Shown piece by piece: positions 42,644 to 49,665 of a DNA stretch of 49,665 nt. The stretch comes from Deltaproteobacteria bacterium (GTDB lineage: Bacteria; Myxococcota_A; Polyangia; Polyangiales; Sandaracinaceae). The stretch spans positions 1 through 49,665 of the forward strand of contig JAFLCL010000036.1 of NCBI GenBank assembly GCA_017303575.1. Direction: 5' to 3'. The first letter of the stretch is position 1. Each line of letters opens with the position of its first letter. The notes below the pieces were generated by a model that was not told the DNA's origin, did no database searches, and saw only the letters and a list, made by a program, of their open reading frames with translations. The translations under genes were made by a program, and so were the position numbers.

Positions 42644-43512
42644 GCGGTCGATCCGAGGGCGTCGCGGCTCGGAGGCGCGCCGAACCTGCGCGTGTACTCG
42701 CGGCTGAACTGGCTCGGGCTCTCGTAGCCGACGTCGAACGCGATCGACGACACGCTGCCGCTGCCCGTGGTGAGCAGGCGCTTGGCGTCGAGCAGACGCA
42801 GCTCTTTCTGGTACTGGAGCGGGCTCGAGTGCGTGACGGCCTTGAAGTGCTTGTGGAAGCTCGCCGGGCTCATGCCGCTCTCGTGTGCGAGCTCGGGGAT
42901 GGACAGCGGCGTCCTGTAGTCCTTGCGGATGCGCGCGATGGCGCGGGCCACGGCGCTCTCGTTGCTGCCCTTCCACAACATGCGGCGGAGCATCGCGCCG
43001 ACGGGCGCGCGCAGGAGGCGGTAGTGGATCTCGCGCTGCACCAGCGGACCGAGCACGGCGCGATCACGCGGGGTCTCCGCCAGCGCGAGGAGGCGGCCGA
43101 GCGCGTCGATCAGCGCGGGCTCGACGCGGTGCACCTCGAGCGCGCGTGCTGTGTACGCCTCGGGCGTGGCGTCCTCGACGTCGTCACGCAGGCTGCGGAG
43201 CAGCTCGAGATCGAGCGCGAGGATCAGCGCCAGGTAGGGCGCGCGCACGACGCGCGAGACCACGGGCACGTCGTGGCTCACGAGCAGGCCCTCGCCGGGC
43301 TTGGCGGTGATCGTCTTGCCGCCGGTCGTCGTTTGTTTGCTGCCTTCGACGATCAGGCAGAAGACCGGATCGTAGATCGAGGTCTCGAACGAGGTCGGAC
43401 GCGGGTAGCGCAGCAGGGTCAGGCCCTCGATGGGGCCAGATTTGTCGGGCGTCGAGGCGCGCGTCGGCGGAAAGATGCGTCGGGCGCGCTCGGAGAGGTC
43501 GGCGAGGTCCAT
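42640..43512 (-). CDS. AraC-family transcriptional regulator
   Basis: 290 residues from the ATG at 43512. The N-terminal domain is of the AraC_N type ([48 protein letters not shown]). The C-terminal double HTH is plain: [41 protein letters not shown] and [26 protein letters not shown] in family style. Divergent from the aldo/keto reductase across 139 bp, a very common pairing in which the regulator controls the reductase. Confidence 0.88.
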   Translation of the reverse strand: [290 protein letters not shown]

Positions 43513-43651
43513 GCTGGGGTCCGCCCCCGTTTCTAGGCGGGAGGATAGGATCAGGCAAGAGGTCGAGACGAACGGGCAGGTCGCAGCGTCGCCGTCGTGT
43601 GAGACCTCGTCCTGCGTCGAACGACTCGACGCCGATGAAGGAGAGACGACC

Positions 43652-44560
43652 ATGACCGACCCGAACACCCGCACGCTCAGCACCGGCGTCGCGCTGCCCC
43701 TCGTGGGTTTCGGCACCTACCTCATCCCCGACGCCGAGGCCGCGGCGGCGGTGCGCACCGCGATCGAGCTCGGCTACCGACACATCGACACCGCGGAGTT
43801 CTACGCGAACGAGCGCGGCGTCGGAGAGGGCCTGCGCGAGGCGCTCGCATCGACGGGCCTGCGCCGCGAGGACGTGCTCGTGACGACCAAGCTCTTTCCC
43901 GGCAACGCGGCGTGGGGGCAGACGCCCAAGACGACCGTGACCACCATCACCTCGCTCGAGGCGAGCCTCGAGAAGCTCGGCCTCGCGTACGTCGACCTCT
44001 ACCTGATCCACGCGCCGTTCGAGCGCAGCCAGCGACTGGCCCAGTGGAAGGGGATGATCGAGCTGAAGAAGCGAGGCTCGGCCAGGGCCATCGGCGTCAG
44101 CAACTTCGACGTGCGTCACCTCGAGGAGCTGCGCGAGGCGGGGCTCGAGACACCGTCGGCCAACCAGATCGAGCTCCATCCGTGGACGCAGAAGCGCGAC
44201 CTCCTCCGCTACATGGAGGAGAAGAACATCACGCCGATCGCGTACAGCAGCCTCGCGCCGCTCTCGACGTGGCGCACCGCGGAGGGGCACGCGAGCCGCA
44301 AGACCGACGCGATGCGCGCGGAGGCGCCGTTCGCCGAGATGGCCGAGACCTACGGCGTGAGCGAGGCGCGACTGCTCCTGCGCTGGGCGATCCAGAAGGG
44401 CTACCCGGTGCTGCCCAAGAGCACCAAGCGCGAGCGCATGAAGGAGAACGCGGACCTCTTCTCCTTCCGCATCAGCGACGCGGACATGGCGCGGCTCGAC
44501 GCGATGGAGCGTGGTGAGTCGCTCGCGTGGCCGCCCGGCGATCCCACGCAGAACGCGTGA
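43652..44560 (+). CDS. Aldo/keto reductase
   Basis: 302 residues. The catalytic tetrad can be read: Asp46 and Tyr51 (HIDTAEFYANE), Lys80 (VLVTTKLF) and His120 (VDLYLIHAPF). The NADPH-binding end has YPVLPKSTKRERMKENADLFSF. The GVSNFDVRHLEEL and ANQIELHPW blocks are typical. The ATG at 43652 follows aaggagag at good spacing. Divergent from the AraC gene that probably controls it. Convergent with pcm, stop against stop. Substrate unknown, probably small carbonyls such as dicarbonyl compounds. Confidence 0.9.
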   Translation: MTDPNTRTLSTGVALPLVGFGTYLIPDAEAAAAVRTAIELGYRHIDTAEFYANERGVGEGLREALASTGLRREDVLVTTKLFPGNAAWGQTPKTTVTTITSLEASLEKLGLAYVDLYLIHAPFERSQRLAQWKGMIELKKRGSARAIGVSNFDVRHLEELREAGLETPSANQIELHPWTQKRDLLRYMEEKNITPIAYSSLAPLSTWRTAEGHASRKTDAMRAEAPFAEMAETYGVSEARLLLRWAIQKGYPVLPKSTKRERMKENADLFSFRISDADMARLDAMERGESLAWPPGDPTQNA

Positions 44561-45226
44561 TCACGAGCCCTCGGGCGTGTCGCTCCATCCCTCGGCGCCG
44601 ACGAGCGGGACGAAGCGGACGTCGCCCAGCGCCTCGCGGGTGATCTCGGTGGCCGAGACGCGGCGCACGCGGACGAGTGACTGCACGTCGCGCTCGGGGC
44701 CCACCGGGATGACCAGGCGGCCGCCGACCACGAGCTGCGCGGCGAGGGAGCGCGGCACGTCGGGGCCACCCGCGGTCACCACGATCGCGTCGAACGGTGC
44801 GTGCGAGGGAAGGCCGAGCGTGCCGTCGCCCACGTGCACGTGGACGTGATCGGCGCCGAGCGCACGCAGGCGCGCGGCCGCGAGCTCTGCGAGCGGGCGG
44901 TGGCGCTCGATGGTGTGGACCTCGCGTGCGAGCCGACCGAGCACGGCGGCCGCGTAGCCCGAGCCGGTGCCGATCTCGAGCACCTTCTCGTCACCTCGGA
45001 GCTCGAGCGCCTCGCACATCCACGCCACGACGTACGGCTGGCTGATCGTCTGCTGCATCGGGATGGGCAGCGGCCCGTCGTCGTAGGCGGCGCGCAGGTG
45101 CTCGCGCTCGACGAAGCGCTCGCGCGGCACCTCGGTCATCGCGCGGAGCACGCGCGGATCGACGACGCCACGACCCGCGATGTGGGTGCTGACCATGCGC
45201 TCGCGCTCGACCCTTCGTTCGTCCAT
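44561..45226 (-). CDS. pcm: Protein-L-isoaspartate O-methyltransferase
   Basis: 221 residues from the ATG at 45226 (a GTG 3 bp upstream is possible). Family motifs: VLRAMTEVPRERFV, AYDDGPLPIPMQQTISQPYVVAWMCEAL, EKVLEIGTGSGYAAAVLGRLA for SAM, and FDAIVVTAGGPDVP. The enzyme methylates isoaspartyl residues as the first step in repairing aged proteins. The length matches bacterial Pcm. It usually sits with surE and a stationary-phase gene; here it stands alone. Confidence 0.9.
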   Translation of the reverse strand: MDERRVERERMVSTHIAGRGVVDPRVLRAMTEVPRERFVEREHLRAAYDDGPLPIPMQQTISQPYVVAWMCEALELRGDEKVLEIGTGSGYAAAVLGRLAREVHTIERHRPLAELAAARLRALGADHVHVHVGDGTLGLPSHAPFDAIVVTAGGPDVPRSLAAQLVVGGRLVIPVGPERDVQSLVRVRRVSATEITREALGDVRFVPLVGAEGWSDTPEGS

Positions 45227-45268
45227 CACGCGAGCAACGATGCAGGAAACCGACCCGGGATGCCTCCG

Positions 45269-45286
45269 GCCTCCTCCCGAGGAGGC
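45269..45286. other. Perfect 18-bp palindrome-like hairpin between pcm and the hybrid kinase
   Basis: gcctcctc and gaggaggc flank cc. It sits 43 bp upstream of pcm and 162 bp upstream of the hybrid kinase start, in the divergent region 45227-45448. It could be an operator or a leader hairpin of pcm. Confidence 0.35.
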
Positions 45287-45448
45287 GGCGTGCCGAGGGG
45301 CCAGTGCGCATTGTCACGTCCGTTCGGGAGGGCGTGGCTCAGCGTCGCGGGCGCCACAGCTGTGGCGTGAGCGACACGGATCAGGGCGCGCGTCGGGATT
45401 GAAACGGGGCACGATCGTGCGGATCGACCTGTGCTTGAAGGGCCGCGC

Positions 45449-47071
45449 ATGGCCGACGCCCTTCAGTCCGAGCCGCCGCCCGATTCTCGGCAGATTCGGC
45501 AAGCGAGCCTGTGGTTGGTCGACGACAGCCCCCTCGCGATCGAGTCGGTGACCGCGCTCCTCGGCCCCGAGTACACGGTGGAGACCTTCACGGAGGGCTC
45601 GACGCTCATCGAGCGCGCCACCCACGACCCGCTGCCGGATCTGCTGCTGCTCGACTGGGTGATGCCAGGCGTGTCGGGCAGTGACGTGCTGCGCTTCTTG
45701 CGGTCGAGCGCGCGCACCGAGTCGCTCCCGATCCTCGTCCTCACGGCGGCCGGCAGCAGCACCGACCTCGTCGAGGCGCTCGACGGTGGCGCCAACGACT
45801 ACGTGTCCAAGCCTTGCTCGAGGGCAGAGCTCGCGGCGCGCGTGTCGGCGCTCGTGCGGAGCAGTGAGCTGCGACGACGCGCCGAGGAGGCCGAGCGCGA
45901 GAACCGCACGCTGCTCCGACGCGAGCGCGCGGCGCGCGCGGAAGCAGAGATGGCGAACTTCGTGAAGGACGACTTCCTCGCGACGCTCTCGCACGAGCTG
46001 CGTACCCCGCTGCACTCGATCCTCGGATGGGTGGCGCTCTTGCGCGGGGGAACGCTGGCGCCCGAGACCGCGACGCGCGCGCTCGCGACCATCGAGCGCA
46101 GCGGCAAGGCGCAGGCGACGATGATCGAGGACCTCCTCGACATCTCGCGCATCGTCACCGGCAAGATGCGCCTCGACATGGCGCTGGTGGATCCGTGCGA
46201 CGCCGCCGAGCAGGCCGTCGAGACGGTGCGCCCGGTGGCGGCGACGAAGAAGGTGGAGCTCGTGACGCGCATGGAGCGTGTCGGGCTCGTGCGCGCCGAC
46301 GCCGCGCGCCTGCAGCAGATCGTGTGGAACCTCCTCACCAACGCTGTGCGCTACACGCCCCAGGGCGGCACCATCACGATGGAGATGGGCGCTGCCCGCG
46401 GGGGGGTGCTCGTGGCGGTGACCGACACCGGGGATGGCATCGACCCGCAGCTCCTCGTGCGGATCTTCGATCGCTTCAAGCAGGGCGACTCGACGACCAC
46501 GCGAACGCACGGTGGCCTGGGCATCGGCCTCACGATCGTGCGGCACATCACCGAGCTGCACGGGGGCACGGTGAAGGCCGCGAGTGAGGGGCGAGGTCGC
46601 GGCGCGCGCTTCGAGGTGTGGCTGCCGCTGGCGGCGCACGCGCAGGCGGAGGTGAAGGCCACGCGACCCGCCCCCATCGCCTCGCTCGAGGGCATCCGCG
46701 TGCTGGTCGTCGACGACGATCCCGACTCGCTCGAGGTCGCGTCGACGGCGCTGCGCTCGGCCGGCGCCTCGGTGACGCCGGTGACGTCGGCGAGGGAGGC
46801 GCTGCGCTCGCTCGACGAGGCGCTGCCGCACCTCGTGGTGACCGACATCATGATGCCCGACATGGACGGAACCGCGCTCCTGCGCGCGGTGCGCGAGCGC
46901 CCGGCGGCGCGCGGCGGTGCGCTGCCCGTCCTGGCGCTGACGGCTGCGGCGAGCGCCTCGGATCGCGAGCGCATCGTCGCGCACGGCTTCGACTGGCACC
47001 TCGCCAAGCCCATCGATCTCGGTGTGCTCGTGGGCACCGTGGGCCGCGTGGTGCGGACGCGCGCGACGTGA
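45449..47071 (+). CDS. Hybrid histidine kinase, REC-HisKA-HATPase-REC
   Basis: 540 residues from the ATG at 45449 (gaagg 8 bp before; a GTG at 45431 is less likely). The N-terminal receiver has DD at 25-26, phospho-Asp69 (LLLLDWVMPG) and Lys121 (VSKPCS). A coiled linker leads to HisKA with His182 (LSHELRTPLHSILGW), then HATPase_c (WNLLTNAVRYTP, DTGDGID, GGLGIGLTIV) and a C-terminal receiver with Asp466 (VTDIMMPDMDG). No membrane segment, so cytoplasmic. First gene of an apparent operon with CheY, CheA and CheW. Confidence 0.92.
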   Translation: MADALQSEPPPDSRQIRQASLWLVDDSPLAIESVTALLGPEYTVETFTEGSTLIERATHDPLPDLLLLDWVMPGVSGSDVLRFLRSSARTESLPILVLTAAGSSTDLVEALDGGANDYVSKPCSRAELAARVSALVRSSELRRRAEEAERENRTLLRRERAARAEAEMANFVKDDFLATLSHELRTPLHSILGWVALLRGGTLAPETATRALATIERSGKAQATMIEDLLDISRIVTGKMRLDMALVDPCDAAEQAVETVRPVAATKKVELVTRMERVGLVRADAARLQQIVWNLLTNAVRYTPQGGTITMEMGAARGGVLVAVTDTGDGIDPQLLVRIFDRFKQGDSTTTRTHGGLGIGLTIVRHITELHGGTVKAASEGRGRGARFEVWLPLAAHAQAEVKATRPAPIASLEGIRVLVVDDDPDSLEVASTALRSAGASVTPVTSAREALRSLDEALPHLVVTDIMMPDMDGTALLRAVRERPAARGGALPVLALTAAASASDRERIVAHGFDWHLAKPIDLGVLVGTVGRVVRTRAT

Positions 47072-47145
47072 CGGGCTCCGTCTCGACGCGGCGTTCTCCC
47101 GCTGATCCTCCGATCCCCTCTCGACTCTCTCTGGAGCCAGGACGC

Positions 47146-47526
47146 ATGACGAAAGCGTTGGTCGTCGACGACAGCAAGGTGATGCGGGACATGATCATCG
47201 CGTGCCTGCGAGGCCGTCCCGGTCTCGCGTTCACGCACGCCTCGAGCGGGCTCGAGGCCATCGAGCGGCTCTCGCTCGCGGCCTTCGACCTCGTGGTGCT
47301 CGACCTCAACATGCCCGACATCGGTGGCATCGAGGTGCTCGAGTTCGTGCGCGGTCAGGATCGGCTGCGCACGTTGCCGATCCTCGTCGTCACCACGCGC
47401 GGTGACGAGGGCTCGCGCACGCGCGCCATCGAGGCCGGCGCGTCGCGCTTTCTCACCAAGCCTTTCACACCCGACCTGATCCTGTCCGAGGTCGGCGCGC
47501 TGCTCGATCGGCCGGCGAGCACGTGA
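47146..47526 (+). CDS. CheY-like single-domain response regulator
   Basis: 126 residues. The receiver is complete: VVDDSKVMRDMI (acidic pair), Asp53 in LVVLDLNMPDIGG, the Thr in VVTTRGDEGS and Lys105 (FLTKPFTPD). There is no output domain. The stop overlaps the GTG of cheA by 4 bp. Expected to receive phosphate from CheA or the hybrid kinase. Confidence 0.9.
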   Translation: MTKALVVDDSKVMRDMIIACLRGRPGLAFTHASSGLEAIERLSLAAFDLVVLDLNMPDIGGIEVLEFVRGQDRLRTLPILVVTTRGDEGSRTRAIEAGASRFLTKPFTPDLILSEVGALLDRPAST

Positions 47527-49577
47527 GCACACCCGTCGACCTGTCGGAGTTCCTCACCGCGTACCTCGCGGAGGTCGACGAGCTGTTGGGGACCACGAGC
47601 ACGATGCTCCTCGCGATCGAGTCCGCATCGCGTCGCGCCGAGCCGGCGCCGATGCAGGTGCGAGAGCTCTTCCGCGCGGTGCACACGATCAAGGGGCTGT
47701 CGGGGATGGTCGGCGTCGACGCGATCGTCGCGATCACGCATCGCATGGAGACGCTGCTGCGCGGGGCGGAGCGGCGCGGGGGAAAGCTGCCGCGCGGTGC
47801 CGTCGACGTGCTGCTCGAGGCCACGCGGTGCATCGAGGATCGTGTGCGCGCGCTCCACGCGGGCGTCTCGGTGGAGGAGGCGCCCGCGACGTTGCTCGGC
47901 GCGCTCGACGCCCTCGAGCTCGACGTCGCGCAGCTCAACGAGCCTGCGAGCTTCACGCTCTCGCTCGAGCCCACCATCCGCAGCCGACTCACCGCGCTCG
48001 AGCACGAGACGTTGATCGGCGCCGCCAAGGCCGGTCGACGCGTGGTCACGCTGCGCTTCGTGCCTTCACCCACGCACGCCGAGGCGGGCGTGACGATCAA
48101 CACCGTGCGCGAGCGCCTGGCCGCGGTCGCCGAGATCGTGAAGGTGGTGCCGCTCGCGATGCCGCGCAGCGAGTCGGCACCGGGCGGGCTCGTGTTCGTC
48201 CTCCTCGCCTCGAGCGTGAGCTCGGAGTCGGAGCTGGCGACGGCGGTGGGCCTCGAGCTCGGCGCGATCACGACCGTCGCCGAGCCCGCCACGGCGGTGA
48301 TGCCTGCGGTCCCCGAGGACGCCACGCGCGTCGAAGTCGACGACGCGACCGGCGTTCGTCGCGCGGGCGCCGTGCGGGTGGACGTCAGCAGGCTCGATGA
48401 AACGCTCGAGCGGCTCTCCTCGCTCATCGTCGCGCGAGCGAGGTTGGCGCGGGAGATCGCGCGCCTGCACGAGGCTGGCGTGGAGGTGCGCGAGCTGCGC
48501 CTGATCGAGCGCGAGCAGGCGCGACAGCTGCGCGATCTCCGCGCGTCGATCCTCGCGCTCCGCATGGTGCCGGTGGCGGAGCTGCTCGATCGCGTGCCGC
48601 TCGTCGTGCGCGGGCTGCGCCGCACGACGGGCAAGTCGGTGCAGCTGGAGATCGACGTGGGCCGCGACGAGCTCGACAAGGGCGTGGCGGAGCGGATCTT
48701 CCCCGCGATCGTTCACCTCGTGCGCAACGCGGTGGATCACGGCATCGAAGACCGCGCGGGCCGTCTGCGCGCAGGCAAGGACGAGGAAGGCCAACTGCGG
48801 ATCGAGAGCTCCGCGGTGGGCAGCGGGCAGCTCGAGATCCGCGTGATCGACGACGGACGCGGCATCGATCGCGAGGAGCTCGCGCGACGCGCCGGTGCGC
48901 CCGTGCCCGAGACCGAGAGCGAGGTGCTCGCGCTGCTCTGTCGCGCCGGGCTCTCGACCCGCGACGAGGTCAGCGACACCAGCGGTCGCGGCATGGGCAT
49001 GGACATCGTGCGGCGCATCGTCGTCGAGCAGCTCGGAGGTCAGCTCGCCGTGCGCAGCGAGCGCGGTGTGGGCTCGACGTTCGTCCTGTGCGTGCCGCTC
49101 ACCATCTCGATCATCGACGCGTTCACGTTCGAGTGCGCGGGCCAGCGCTTCGCCGTCCCGCTCGCGAGCGTGGACGAGATCCTCGAGGTCGATCCCGCGT
49201 CGGTGCGGCAAGGGCCTTCGAGCGCGGGCCTGGATGGCGCGGGCCTGCTCGAGCGGCGCGGCGTGGCGGTGTCGGTGGTGCACCTCGACGCCGTGCTCGG
49301 GCTCGCGCGGGGCCGAGAGCGTGTGACGGCGAAGAAGGGGCTCGTGCTGCGCGGCGAGCTGCCGGTGGCGTTTCTCGTCGATCGCATGCTGGGGCAGCAG
49401 GAGATCGTGGTGCGGCCGCTGCTCGATCCGCTCGTCGCGGTGGCCGGCATCACGGGCGCGACCGACCTCGGTGACGGCAAGCCGACGCTGATCCTCGATC
49501 TCGTGGCGCTCGCGGGCGGGCTCGTCACGTCGCGTCGTGCCTCGGCGCGTGCGCGCCGCGTGGAGCTGCGCTCGTGA
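47523..49577 (+). CDS. cheA: Chemotaxis-type histidine kinase CheA
   Basis: 684 residues from a GTG at 47523. The N-terminal HPt domain has His54 in FRAVHTIKGLSGMVG. A region of about 150 residues then has an additional fold, likely P2-like (VVTLRFVPSPTHAEAGVTINTVRERL). Next come the P3 dimerisation helices (VDVSRLDETLERLSSLIVARARL), the P4 kinase with HLVRNAVDHGIE (N-box), DDGRGID (G1) and SGRGMGMDIVRRIV (G2), and a C-terminal CheW-like P5 (FAVPLASVDEILEVD, LILDLVALAGG). The next ORF starts with a 4-bp overlap. Confidence 0.92.
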   Translation: MSTPVDLSEFLTAYLAEVDELLGTTSTMLLAIESASRRAEPAPMQVRELFRAVHTIKGLSGMVGVDAIVAITHRMETLLRGAERRGGKLPRGAVDVLLEATRCIEDRVRALHAGVSVEEAPATLLGALDALELDVAQLNEPASFTLSLEPTIRSRLTALEHETLIGAAKAGRRVVTLRFVPSPTHAEAGVTINTVRERLAAVAEIVKVVPLAMPRSESAPGGLVFVLLASSVSSESELATAVGLELGAITTVAEPATAVMPAVPEDATRVEVDDATGVRRAGAVRVDVSRLDETLERLSSLIVARARLAREIARLHEAGVEVRELRLIEREQARQLRDLRASILALRMVPVAELLDRVPLVVRGLRRTTGKSVQLEIDVGRDELDKGVAERIFPAIVHLVRNAVDHGIEDRAGRLRAGKDEEGQLRIESSAVGSGQLEIRVIDDGRGIDREELARRAGAPVPETESEVLALLCRAGLSTRDEVSDTSGRGMGMDIVRRIVVEQLGGQLAVRSERGVGSTFVLCVPLTISIIDAFTFECAGQRFAVPLASVDEILEVDPASVRQGPSSAGLDGAGLLERRGVAVSVVHLDAVLGLARGRERVTAKKGLVLRGELPVAFLVDRMLGQQEIVVRPLLDPLVAVAGITGATDLGDGKPTLILDLVALAGGLVTSRRASARARRVELRS

Positions 49578-49665
49578 CCGCCGTCGCCGTCGTCGCTGCG
49601 CCGCTGCCCCATGTCGTCTTTTCCGTCGGCTCGTCGGAGTACGTGCTGCCCGCCAGCCAGGTGAT
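49574..49665 (+). CDS. CheW-like adaptor, truncated by the window end
   Basis: About 30 residues from a GTG at 49574 overlapping the cheA stop. HVVFSVGSSEYVLPASQV matches the first beta strands of CheW domains. The rest is outside the window, so a multi-domain product cannot be excluded. Confidence 0.65.
   Translation, partial: MTAVAVVAAPLPHVVFSVGSSEYVLPASQV

Noticed and set aside
1..49665. tRNA, rRNA or riboswitch genes
   Set aside because: I looked for conserved tRNA arms, rRNA blocks and common riboswitch cores and recognised none; a covariance-model scan was not possible.

Overview
The window is very GC-rich DNA, estimated by eye at about 70%. It has dense gene packing, GTG and TTG starts, many 4-bp start/stop overlaps, and many Cys-rich or Ala/Pro-rich lipoproteins of unknown function. 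Together with the gene content (GMC sterol-oxidase-like enzyme, type III PKS, CheA/CheY array, hybrid kinases) this suggests a myxobacterium of the Polyangia type, possibly near Sandaracinus. That placement is inference; no rRNA or tRNA is present to anchor it.

Layout. 1-7.3 kb: the end of a sensor kinase, a secreted protein, a saccharopine-dehydrogenase-like reductase, a thioredoxin-like lipoprotein, an acid-ceramidase-like Ntn hydrolase, an Rpn-type nuclease with a 12-bp tandem repeat, and a beta-propeller lipoprotein. 7.3-13.8 kb: a secreted protein, a cholesterol-oxidase-like GMC enzyme, two lipoproteins (NHL-like propeller and TPR-like) and a multi-pass acyltransferase-type membrane protein. 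13.9-18.8 kb: a membrane-anchored protein carrying three DsbA domains in tandem, a small secreted protein, and a small exported Cys/Asp peptide with SDxDPSD repeats that faces a JmjC/cupin oxygenase across a 325-bp divergent promoter. 18.9-23.1 kb: a lipoprotein, a DUF559 nuclease beside a 54-bp inverted repeat of a dispersed palindromic element, then an SDR and a phytoene-desaturase-like flavoenzyme in one operon.

23.4-28.5 kb looks like an acquired island. It holds a lower-GC HNH nuclease gene, an indel-free 42-bp tandem repeat array of 11 units, a Lys/Glu-rich protein with repeated METK segments, a HerA-like ATPase and a small ORF. 28.6-31.6 kb has a zinc-ribbon protein, a DUF1152 remnant, an SRPBCC/DUF2892 pair with a divergent LysR regulator, and a small zinc-ribbon membrane protein.

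31.7-37.7 kb is the most interpretable pathway. A type III polyketide synthase, an isoprenylcysteine-methyltransferase-like protein and an FAD monooxygenase overlap in the order known for srsABC, the phenolic-lipid genes of Streptomyces. Divergent from them are an acyltransferase and an alpha/beta hydrolase, and an O-methyltransferase converges on those. I infer an alkylresorcinol or quinone lipid locus.

38-43.5 kb: a frameshifted Cys-rich lipoprotein with a Ser-acidic/Gly repeat after it, a four-helix-bundle protein, a DUF1517-like membrane protein, and a membrane propeller gene overlapping an AraC regulator that is divergent from an aldo/keto reductase. 44.5-49.7 kb: protein-L-isoaspartate methyltransferase (pcm), then a signalling operon with a hybrid kinase (REC-HisKA-HATPase-REC), a CheY-like receiver, CheA and the start of a CheW-like gene cut by the window end.
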